DNA of 64,000 nucleotides, taken from contig JAFAER010000249.1 in assembly GCA_023423895.1 (NCBI GenBank), positions 62,001 through 126,000 on the forward strand. The letters are read 5' to 3'. The stretch is from Pseudomonadota bacterium. Lineage in GTDB: Bacteria > Myxococcota_A > Polyangia > Polyangiales > Polyangiaceae. The notes below the pieces were generated by a model. It was not told the origin of the DNA. It saw nothing but the letters and a program-made list of their open reading frames with translations, and did no database searches. Shown in pieces: positions 36,169 to 43,121 of this stretch (position 1 is the stretch's first letter; each line of letters begins with the position of its first letter). The translations under genes were made by a program, and so were the position numbers.

Positions 36169-36991
36169 GATTTCGCGCCTCCTTCAAGCACATCGTCGCG
36201 AGCATGTCGACGACCGCGGGAAGTTGCTCGAAGTCGCGCGGACGCTCGAGCACATGGACGGGAACACTCGCCACGAGCGCTTGCAGGCCGTCGAGCTCGC
36301 GGCGGAGGAGCCCCGCATCGTCGAGCACGAACCGCACGATGTTCGGGAGCAAACAACCGAACGCTTCGACGCCTGACGCGGACGTGAGTCGCGTCACGGA
36401 CTCTCGTTCGTTCGAAGATGATTCGCACCAGGACAGCGCGACGATGCCTGCGACCGGAATCGTTCGCTCGCCGGAGACGCTCGGCGCCGCAACCGGCGTC
36501 TTCGTTCCTTCGTCCGCGTCGGTCACGAGCTGCAGCGCGCGAAGTGACGCAGGGTCGAGCCAGTGCTCAGACTCCGTCGCCGTGACGAAGGCGGAGCCGT
36601 CGACGAGATCGATCGCGACGGCGTCGTCGGCAACGAGCTTTGCTCCGTGCTTGCAGAGCGCCGCGGCGAGCGTCGACTTCCCGCGGCCGCTCGGGCCGGC
36701 AAGGACGAGCGCGCGCCCGGCGAGCTCCACGGCCGATGCGTGCAGCGCGAGCTTGCCGTTGAGCTGGCGCAGCAGGAGCTTCACGCCACCGCGTTCGAGC
36801 TTGCGCCGCTCTGCGGGCTTCGCCTCTTCGGAGAATCGGAGCTCGTGCCAGTCTCCGCTCCGACGTGCGACGAGCGTCGCGAGACCACACCACTCGGCGA
36901 CGATGTCTTCTTCGAGTCGGCCGAGTCGAAAGCGCGGCACGCCGTCTTCCTCGTGAACGGCCAGCCACTCTGGAATGCGCTTCGCGGTCAT
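36158..36991 (-). CDS. HprK-like serine kinase of RiPP clusters
   Basis: 277 aa from the ATG giving MTAKRIPEWLAVHEEDGV. The HPr kinase-type domain has HASAVELAGRALVLAGPSGRGKSTLAAALCKHGAKLVADDAVAIDL, with Walker A GPSGRGKST and the paired Asp. The family includes kinases that phosphorylate serine in lasso peptides (paeninodin class). I prefer that role because no PTS HPr is nearby and the gene lies between the cyclase and RRE genes. The start overlaps the cyclase stop (ATGA) and the end overlaps the RRE start. The core peptide has two serines; which one could be a substrate is unknown. Confidence 0.85.
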   Translation of the reverse strand: MTAKRIPEWLAVHEEDGVPRFRLGRLEEDIVAEWCGLATLVARRSGDWHELRFSEEAKPAERRKLERGGVKLLLRQLNGKLALHASAVELAGRALVLAGPSGRGKSTLAAALCKHGAKLVADDAVAIDLVDGSAFVTATESEHWLDPASLRALQLVTDADEGTKTPVAAPSVSGERTIPVAGIVALSWCESSSNERESVTRLTSASGVEAFGCLLPNIVRFVLDDAGLLRRELDGLQALVASVPVHVLERPRDFEQLPAVVDMLATMCLKEARNHGD

Positions 36992-38403
36992 GTGAGCTCG
37001 GGGTGTCTGCAGAGGAACGCCTCGGCCGCGAGCGCGGTCCACGCGAAACCGTAGCGCGCATCCTCGGCCGGCGCGTTCAAGGCGGCCACACCATCCTGGC
37101 GGAACCGATCCGGGTCGACGAGCCCGAGCCGGCTCAGGTTCCGCATCTCGAGCTCCTCCGCGAACACGGCTGGGCCGCCCGCGGCCTCGAAGAAGATCCG
37201 AAACGCCGGCGAGAAGATCGCCTTGTCGGAGCGGTCGAGAAGGACGTCGGGGAGCTTTCCTCGCAGAGCCGTACGGAGCAGACCGCGACGTCTTCCGCCG
37301 GCGAGGACCGCGGCCGGCGGCATCGCGGCCATCGTCGCCGCGACTTCGTGGGTGAAGTACGGATCCTGCCGCTCGAGCCCGCCGGCGAGCTGCTCCTGGT
37401 GCACCGACCAGAGAAAGTGCCTTCGCTGAGGATGTTCGAAGTACGCGGATGTGTCGCTGGATGTGTCGGTGGGTGGATGCGCCGCGAGCGTCAGCTCCAA
37501 CTTCCGATCCCAGAGCTCTCCGGCGATCTCGTCGAGCCGAGCGGTCGACCACGGCGTGAACCAGGAGCGATCGCGATGACGTTGCGCCGCCCGGCGCCGA
37601 AGGCCGCGCGGGACGAGCGGAGCGACGAGCGGGCGAACGATCCACTCGAGCGTCCGAAAGCGTGGCTCGTCGAAGCCCTCGAGCGCTCGTGCGAGACGGA
37701 CGGCTTGGAGGGGACGTTCGCGGGCGAGCTCGGCGAGGCCCCGCGGGTCCCCGTCGAACAGATGGTCGCCGCCCGCGCCCGTGAGGATCTTCTCGGCCCC
37801 ATGACGACGTGCAGCGTCGTAGAGAGCGAGCTGGACGGGGGCGAGCGGCCAAAACAACGGCGCAGCATCGACGCCGTCGCGCACCTTCGACAGATGTGAA
37901 GCGCCTTCGCGTGGGCTCACCCGGATCGTCTCGCATCGGAGATGCTCCTCGAGAGCGCGCGAGTACGGGCGATCGTCGCCGGGACACGCGTAGTCGAGAG
38001 CGATGGCGAACGCAGTGCCGCCGCGTTCTCGCATGATCTCGTCGGTGACCGCGAGCAACGCGGCAGAGTCGATGCCTCCTCCGGCGAGCACGGCCACCCG
38101 CTCTGCCTTGCCGATCGATCGCGCCACCGTTCGACGGAGCACGGCGTAGAGGGCACCCGCCGCCTCTCGCTCATGGCTGATCGGTCGAGCGCGTCCCGCT
38201 GGCGGCCCCCATGCCTCGTCGCCAACCAACGAGTCGATGCCTCGATACACCGTCCCGTGCGACGGGATCGGCACGTCGAGGAGCATGTGAGCGGCCACCG
38301 CGCGGTCGTCCAGCGCTCGCGCCTGGATGTTCTTCGCGGCCTCCGCGAGGCTCGCGAACGACTCTCCCGTCCCGCTCGGACGGAAGCGAAGCAGCGACCT
38401 CAC
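36988..38403 (-). CDS. Asparagine-synthetase-like RiPP cyclase, shortened N-terminus
   Basis: 471 aa from GTG 38403, 7 nt after the precursor stop. A longer GTG at 38445 lies inside the precursor frame. The synthetase domain has the modified ATP loop LAGGGIDSAALLAV (about 106-119) and GAGGDHLFDGD. Homology to lasso cyclases (C proteins), which adenylate the acidic side chain and close the macrolactam, is inferred from family and context. Canonical C proteins have a glutaminase-like N-domain of about 200 residues. Here only about 85 residues precede the synthetase domain (RAVAAHMLLDVPIPSHGTVYRGIDSLV), and no Cys2 nucleophile is present. It is therefore not AsnB. Confidence 0.82.
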   Translation of the reverse strand: MRSLLRFRPSGTGESFASLAEAAKNIQARALDDRAVAAHMLLDVPIPSHGTVYRGIDSLVGDEAWGPPAGRARPISHEREAAGALYAVLRRTVARSIGKAERVAVLAGGGIDSAALLAVTDEIMRERGGTAFAIALDYACPGDDRPYSRALEEHLRCETIRVSPREGASHLSKVRDGVDAAPLFWPLAPVQLALYDAARRHGAEKILTGAGGDHLFDGDPRGLAELARERPLQAVRLARALEGFDEPRFRTLEWIVRPLVAPLVPRGLRRRAAQRHRDRSWFTPWSTARLDEIAGELWDRKLELTLAAHPPTDTSSDTSAYFEHPQRRHFLWSVHQEQLAGGLERQDPYFTHEVAATMAAMPPAAVLAGGRRRGLLRTALRGKLPDVLLDRSDKAIFSPAFRIFFEAAGGPAVFAEELEMRNLSRLGLVDPDRFRQDGVAALNAPAEDARYGFAWTALAAEAFLCRHPELT

Positions 38404-38410
38404 GTGGTCG

Positions 38411-38590
38411 CTACATCTTTGCCAGCTTCGAGCCGACGGCTGCACCCTCGAGCGCCGACCCCGGTCCCCACGTCACTTCGCGCACCGAACCGAGGCGGCG
38501 AAGCTGAGGCGCACGGTACGGACGACGAGGACGCTTCGCATCGGGGATGGCGTCAACGGCAGGCTTCGAGTCGTCGTCGGTAGGCATCAT
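38411..38590 (-). CDS. Lasso-type RiPP precursor peptide (not in the long-ORF set)
   Basis: 59 aa (two ATGs, 38590 and 38587, after an AGGGGGAG ribosome-binding site). The leader is MMPTDDDSKPAVDAIPDAK, then an Arg/Pro stretch, then YRAPQLRRLGSVREVTW. This contains the lasso leader motif YxxPxLxxLG and the conserved Thr at position -2. The predicted core is GPGSALEGAAVGSKLAKM: Gly1 and a single acidic residue, Glu7, which would close a seven-residue macrolactam. The tail is small and lacks aromatic plugs. It lies directly upstream of the cyclase gene on the same strand. The missing leader peptidase is the main doubt. Confidence 0.75.
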   Translation of the reverse strand: MMPTDDDSKPAVDAIPDAKRPRRPYRAPQLRRLGSVREVTWGPGSALEGAAVGSKLAKM

Positions 38591-38688
38591 GCTCCCCCTG
38601 CTCCAGGGCTGTTGCGTCCGCGGGTTCTAGGTGCTGGCCACACTTGAGGTGCACGACGCCGGCACTTCGTTTGAAGCAGAGCGCTCGT

Positions 38689-38716
38689 ACTCTATCGAAG
38701 GACGTCCTGAAGTCAA
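38689..38716 (-). promoter_or_regulatory. Sigma-70-like promoter with palindromic operator for the precursor operon
   Basis: On the minus strand TTGACT (38716-38711) and TAGAGT (38694-38689) are 16 bp apart, a good -35/-10 pair about 100 nt before the precursor start. Inside the spacer is a perfect 10-bp palindrome AGGACGTCCT (38699-38708), well placed for a repressor. The divergent oxygenase gene shares this 184-bp intergenic region. Confidence 0.5.
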
Positions 38717-38774
38717 CCTCCGTGCGTGTGCGCGGAAGAGCTCCAGCCCTCAGAAATATTGGTACTTTTACGGG

Positions 38775-39680
38775 ATGCTCTCGACGTTTCAGGGGTTCCG
38801 TCCCGAGCACCTCGCGAGCCTCGTGGCGGGCCTCGCCGAGGCCCCACCACGAGCTCTGCCGCCGCCGCGCATCGTCCCGGACGCCCCTGCCCTGCTCGCG
38901 TCGCGCGGGTGGCTCGAGATGGAGGGCGTGACCGACGACGGCGAACGGGACGCCCTCGTCGTCGCGATCGAGCAGCTGGTTCGCGCCGGCCTGCCCGGAG
39001 TGACCGTGTACGCGTTCCCCGGCCCGTGGCGCGTGGGCGTCCGCGTGCGCGACGCCGTGAGCCGACTGCTCGCCGAGCCGTACGCGCTCGTCGAGGATGC
39101 CTGGGCCTTCCTCGTTCGCCCAGGACGGTCGGGCTGGGCTCCCCATCGTGGGATCGACAGCTCGGTCCTCGATCGCGAGCGCCCGGAATACCTCAACGTG
39201 TGGATCGCGCTCTCGGACGCGGGCATCGAGCGCTCATGTATGCACTTCGTCCCGCTCGATCGGGATCCGGCGTACCCCGCGGCCTTGGCAGCGAGCGACG
39301 AAGCTCAGCTTCGGCATAGGCATCCTGCCAACGCCATCACTCCGGCGCCGGTTGGAGCAGGGACCGGGCTCGTCTGGAATGCCAACGCCCTCCACTGGGG
39401 CGGCCCCTGCGAGCCGCATGCATCCGGCCCCCGCCTGAGCATCACGTTCTCGCTCTGCCGGATCGATGCGCTGTCGCGCCCCGAGCTCGGCGGGGTACGC
39501 GTCATCGAGCCGGAGGCGCTGTCCGCGTGGGAGCGGATCGACGTCGTGGCCCGCCAGATCGCCATCTACGGCGCCGGCCAGGACGACGTCTCGGAAGAGG
39601 TGCGCCGCTGGGCGGAGATGACGGCTGAGCTATCGGACCGCTTCGGCGCCGACCGTGAAGCTGGCCGTAAAGAAGGGTAA
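38775..39680 (+). CDS. PhyH-like Fe(II)/2-oxoglutarate oxygenase
   Basis: 301 aa from the ATG giving MLSTFQGFRPEHLASLVAG; the in-frame extension upstream reads as non-coding. The phytanoyl-CoA dioxygenase-type fold is supported by GWAPHRGIDSSVLDRERPEYLNVWIALSDAGIERSCMHFVPL, the distal GLVWNANALHWGG and the PRLSITFSL Arg. The metal triad would be His and Asp in PHRGID and the later His in ALHWGG. It is divergent from the precursor gene and shares its regulatory region, so hydroxylation of the peptide is plausible. It could instead act on a small molecule. Confidence 0.75.
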   Translation: MLSTFQGFRPEHLASLVAGLAEAPPRALPPPRIVPDAPALLASRGWLEMEGVTDDGERDALVVAIEQLVRAGLPGVTVYAFPGPWRVGVRVRDAVSRLLAEPYALVEDAWAFLVRPGRSGWAPHRGIDSSVLDRERPEYLNVWIALSDAGIERSCMHFVPLDRDPAYPAALAASDEAQLRHRHPANAITPAPVGAGTGLVWNANALHWGGPCEPHASGPRLSITFSLCRIDALSRPELGGVRVIEPEALSAWERIDVVARQIAIYGAGQDDVSEEVRRWAEMTAELSDRFGADREAGRKEG

Positions 39681-39777
39681 ACCGCGGCATCGTCGACGGC
39701 GCTCTCCCGTCCATCTTCACGAGCCCAGCGCGTTGCCGGGCCTCGAACGACCGGACACGAGAAGGAGTTTCGTCCAG

Positions 39778-40155
39778 ATGCGATCCAAGATCATCGGTAC
39801 CGTCCTCGCCCTCGCCACTGTCTTTGCCGCCGCGCCCGCGATGGCAGGAGAGAAGCACGAGAAGGCGAGCTTCCCGATGCCCGCCGCCGCGTTCAAGCAG
39901 AAGGTCGACGAGCGGCAGGCGAAGGCCCGCGAACGGATGGAGAAGCGCGCTTCCACGCTCTCCGCCGATCAGGCCAAGGAGCTCCGCGCGAAGTTCGACG
40001 CCGGCGTCGCGAAGATCAACGCCGAGGTCGCGAAGGCCGTCGCCGACGGCACCGTCACGAAGGAAGAGGCCGGCGCGATCCGCAAGGTGGCGAAGGAGGT
40101 CCACGGCGGGCGTGGCCACGGCAAGCACCACGGCAAGCGCGGCGACAAGGCGTGA
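39778..40155 (+). CDS. Small periplasmic protein with basic His-rich tail
   Basis: 125 aa. The start is the ATG preceded by GAAGGAG, giving MRSKIIGTVLALATVFAAAPAMAG, a Sec signal peptide with an Ala-x-Ala site. The mature 100 residues are highly charged and helical (KQKVDERQAKARERMEKRASTLSADQAKELRAKFDAG), similar in character to Spy/CpxP-type chaperones but without their LTxxQ motif. The tail HGGRGHGKHHGKRGDKA is His/Gly/Lys-rich and could bind metal. It is convergent with the clan CD peptidase gene. Function is unknown. Confidence 0.75.
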   Translation: MRSKIIGTVLALATVFAAAPAMAGEKHEKASFPMPAAAFKQKVDERQAKARERMEKRASTLSADQAKELRAKFDAGVAKINAEVAKAVADGTVTKEEAGAIRKVAKEVHGGRGHGKHHGKRGDKA

Positions 40156-40240
40156 GCCCGCCTCGTGAGCTCCGCCTCCTCTCGCAAGAGCGCGGAGCGA
40201 CGAGCGGCGTCGACGCGCCGCCGTCGACGACGGATGAACG

Positions 40241-40276
40241 AAAACGGCCGCGTCGCTCGCTCGAGCGCGCGGCCGT
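40241..40276 (-). terminator. Intrinsic terminator of the clan CD peptidase gene
   Basis: A 9-bp stem (ACGGCCGCG at 40244-40252 with CGCGGCCGT at 40268-40276), whose loop is itself palindromic, is followed on the minus strand by TTTT (40244-40241). It lies 38 nt after the peptidase stop and could also slow transcription from the plus-strand gene. Confidence 0.65.
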
Positions 40277-40313
40277 CCGCTGGCTTCCTTGCTTTGCTTG
40301 ACGCGCTTCGCGC

Positions 40314-41942
40314 TTACTGCTTCGTGCCCTTGACCGTGAACGTGCTCGACGCAGCGTAGCCGCGCACCATGACGTGGAGCTTCCCCGGAGCGTCGAACGT
40401 CACCTCGCACTTCTCGGCCGAGCCGTTCTTGTACGGGCGGCAGTCGTAGACGCGGGCCGCAGCGGGCGCGTTCTTCTTCACGTAGAGGTCGGCGTCGCCG
40501 GTGCCCGAGAGCTCGATCGTGTACGTGCCCACCGGCGCGTCGTAGCTGAAGGCCTGCTCGACGTTGCGCGCGACGGTGCCCGACTCCTCGAACGGCGTGA
40601 ACGTGCCGTCGCCGTCGCCGTCTCCGCCGCCGCCGCCGGAGCCGAGCGGCATGCCCGGCGTGTAGACGTTGTCCTCTTCGCCCGTGACGAGGACGACCTC
40701 GGCGCGATCGATGTTCTCGAAGATCTTGTCGTACGTCTTCGGCTGCTCGAACTGGAGCAGGCCGTTCACCATCGCCGCCGATGCTGCCGGCATCGAGTGG
40801 AAGTACGACGGCATCGCGTTCGTCACGAACTCCATGTACTTCGTGCCCGACGGATCGTCCGGGTTGAGCGCTGCGCGCGTCTGCGCGAGCGACCCGTCGA
40901 CGTACGCGAACGTGTCGCATCCGTTCATGAAGAACATCTGGTACTTGCCGGGGACCCATCGGCCCATCCGCGCGAGCGCACGCACGTTCTGACCGAGCCC
41001 CGCGTGGCCGTTGTACATGATGAGGTCGGCCGAGGGCGTGAGGCTCTCGTAGCGCTCCTTGAAGCCGGGCCACACCGACGTGATCGCGTCGACGAGCAGC
41101 GCGGTGACCTTCACCTTCTTGCCGTCGGCGAGCGTGCCTTCGATCGTGACGTCCTTGATGTCCGGCCCCGGAGCGGTCGAGACGTTCGCAGGCGTGGTCA
41201 CGACCTGGTAGTCGCGCAGCTGCGTCTTCATCGTCTGCACGAACGAGTTGAAGCCGCGCACGCCGACGTCACTCGCGCCACCGGTCGCCTCGTTCTTGCC
41301 GAAGATCGAGATGACCTCGAGGCGGTCGTCCTCCCAGACCTTGTGGAGCTCGGGATATTTGCCGGTCGTGTTCGTCGTCGAGCGCGTGGCCGTCGCCACC
41401 GTCTTCACGACCTCGGCGTCGGTGATCTGGCAGCCGTTCGCCTCGGGCCGGTAGTAGTACCACATGCTGCCGGTATCGACGTCGTGCGCGGCCCAGTCGA
41501 CGCACGAGTGCTTGTGCGCCTCCGTGAAGGCTTGCTGCCCGGCGAAGCTGATGTCCTTCGGCAGCTTGAACTCGTAGCGCGTCGGCAGGTTCGTCTTGCT
41601 GCCCCACGCGACGGGGAGCTTCGCGTGGTACTTGATCTCGATCTTCCCATCGACGTTCGTCTTCTGGATGTTCGTCAGCTCGAGGGTGTCGAGACGACCG
41701 ACGCTCTTCTGCTGGTTCAGGTGGCCGATCGTGTAGAGCAGCTGGTCCTGGATCGTCTGCTTGTCGTTCCACGACGAGTCCGTGACCAGCACGCCGTCGA
41801 ACTCGAAGTCGAGGAGCGTCGCCTGGTTCGAGCTGAAGGCGCCTTCGTCCGTCGCGTCCTCGTCCGCCTCGGAGTCGGCGACGCATCCGACGATGGTGAG
41901 CAGAGAGACGAGACCGGTCGTGAGCAAAGCGAGACGACGCAT
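40314..41942 (-). CDS. Lipoprotein with a clan CD (caspase/gingipain-like) peptidase core and PPC domain
   Basis: 542 aa. The ATG gives MRRLALLTTGLVSLLTIVGC (lipobox IVGC). The central part contains a His-Gly and a Cys preceded by hydrophobic strands, LIMYNGHAGLG and YQMFFMNGCDTFAY. This is the His-Cys dyad layout of clan CD cysteine peptidases (caspases, C25 gingipains). The remainder is a C-terminal beta-sandwich (VEQAFSYDAPVGTYTIELSGTGDADLYVKK), typical of bacterial pre-peptidase C-terminal domains. A secreted or surface-anchored cysteine peptidase is likely. The fold of the peptidase core is by eye only. Confidence 0.7.
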   Translation of the reverse strand: MRRLALLTTGLVSLLTIVGCVADSEADEDATDEGAFSSNQATLLDFEFDGVLVTDSSWNDKQTIQDQLLYTIGHLNQQKSVGRLDTLELTNIQKTNVDGKIEIKYHAKLPVAWGSKTNLPTRYEFKLPKDISFAGQQAFTEAHKHSCVDWAAHDVDTGSMWYYYRPEANGCQITDAEVVKTVATATRSTTNTTGKYPELHKVWEDDRLEVISIFGKNEATGGASDVGVRGFNSFVQTMKTQLRDYQVVTTPANVSTAPGPDIKDVTIEGTLADGKKVKVTALLVDAITSVWPGFKERYESLTPSADLIMYNGHAGLGQNVRALARMGRWVPGKYQMFFMNGCDTFAYVDGSLAQTRAALNPDDPSGTKYMEFVTNAMPSYFHSMPAASAAMVNGLLQFEQPKTYDKIFENIDRAEVVLVTGEEDNVYTPGMPLGSGGGGGDGDGDGTFTPFEESGTVARNVEQAFSYDAPVGTYTIELSGTGDADLYVKKNAPAAARVYDCRPYKNGSAEKCEVTFDAPGKLHVMVRGYAASSTFTVKGTKQ

Positions 41943-42137
41943 GGTGGAAGCTCCGTTGGGGGGCGGCGCGAACGCCGCCAGCAGCCCAGCAATACGTGTT
42001 CCGATGTACGCACCTTCCCCACCAGCCTGGAAGCCCACGGAATCACCCGCCCTTCCGAAAACGTCAGGACGCGCTGCATGGACTGTCGGCGATCGCGTGG
42101 ATCTCGTGAGATCCGCTACGTCGCTCGCCTGGGGACG

Positions 42138-42998
42138 TCAGGCCTTGTCGACGTCGACGGTGACCTTGGGCGCCTCGACGTCGCCGATGAGCGGCAGAAC
42201 GATGCGGAGCGAATATTTCCCCGGCGCGAGCGGGCCCGCGGGCAGTCGCGGATAGCCGCGGCCCTCCCAGACCTTCGCCTTGTCCGGCGCCCACTTCGTC
42301 TTCACCGCATCCCACGCGATCTTGATGCGCGCCGTGCCGTTCTTGTCGAGGGTGATCTTGGCGGCCTTCGCGTCGCGCGCCTCGGGCTTGAAGCCCTTCG
42401 GGTAGCCCGGCCACTTCGTCGAGGGCAGGTCCGCGCGCCGGCCTTTTCCGTCGAGGGCCTCGATGTCGAATCGGGGAAACGGATCTCCCGTGAAATACAG
42501 CGGAAGTGGCTCGCTCGTCTTGTTCCGGAGCGTGATCTGCACGTCGATCCGACCGCCCGGCGACGTCGACGGTGTGCTCGTCGAGATCTTCACATCGAGC
42601 TTGTCCTTGATCGACGGCACGTCCGACGCGCGCGGCATCGGAACCTCACAGAGCTTCAAGGTCTCCTCGAGGTTCTCGAACTCGGTCGCGCTGCAGGTGC
42701 TGCTGCCCGGGAACGGCGTGCCGCTGTTCGGCGTCGTGACCTGGCTGTCGCCGTCGTCGTCGTCCCGCGGGGTCGTCGGGACGTTCTTGATCGTCCCGAT
42801 CGGCTCCATCTCGAGCTTCTTGGGTTGAGGTGGCGGCGGACAGCCGACGAGCAACGCAATGGCCGCGACCGTCATCAACCCGCACACGACTTCACGGAGG
42901 GTGGCACGCAGCCGCTCGGACGCCCGTCCACGACCGCTCGCAAGGTGGCGCGGCACGGATCCGGCGCTCGGGCCGCTTCCCGCGGGTCGATGAACCAT
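42138..42998 (-). CDS. Lipoprotein with BsuPI-like domain
   Basis: 286 aa from the ATG at 42998. A shorter GTG start at 42887 leaves only a short n-region before the hydrophobic part MTVAAIALLVGC. The lipobox is LLVGC. After a Pro/Asp/Thr-rich linker comes a beta-sandwich with PGGRIDVQITLRNKTSEPLPLYFTGDPFPRFDIEALDG and a closing block LPAGPLAPGKYSLRIVLPLIG. These match the rough pattern of BsuPI-type proteinase inhibitor domains. That assignment is tentative. The gene is divergent from the TolC-type channel gene. Confidence 0.6.
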   Translation of the reverse strand: MVHRPAGSGPSAGSVPRHLASGRGRASERLRATLREVVCGLMTVAAIALLVGCPPPPQPKKLEMEPIGTIKNVPTTPRDDDDGDSQVTTPNSGTPFPGSSTCSATEFENLEETLKLCEVPMPRASDVPSIKDKLDVKISTSTPSTSPGGRIDVQITLRNKTSEPLPLYFTGDPFPRFDIEALDGKGRRADLPSTKWPGYPKGFKPEARDAKAAKITLDKNGTARIKIAWDAVKTKWAPDKAKVWEGRGYPRLPAGPLAPGKYSLRIVLPLIGDVEAPKVTVDVDKA

Positions 42999-43121
42999 CG
43001 TTGCCCGGGATCCTCCTGCGTCCCGTCCTTTTTCGTCCAGGTTTTTGTGCAGGCGAAGTAGAAGCGGCCCGTGACGTCCTCCCCCCCAGCGGCATCGAAG
43101 GTCAGCACGAAAGGACTTCCT

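Noticed and set aside
36158..36991. HprK as a phosphotransferase-system regulator
   Set aside because: No HPr or PTS enzyme is nearby, and the gene overlaps the RRE and cyclase genes, so the RiPP-kinase reading is preferred.
36988..38403. Asparagine synthetase AsnB
   Set aside because: It lacks the N-terminal Cys2 glutaminase domain and lies directly after a RiPP precursor, so it is not a normal asparagine synthetase.
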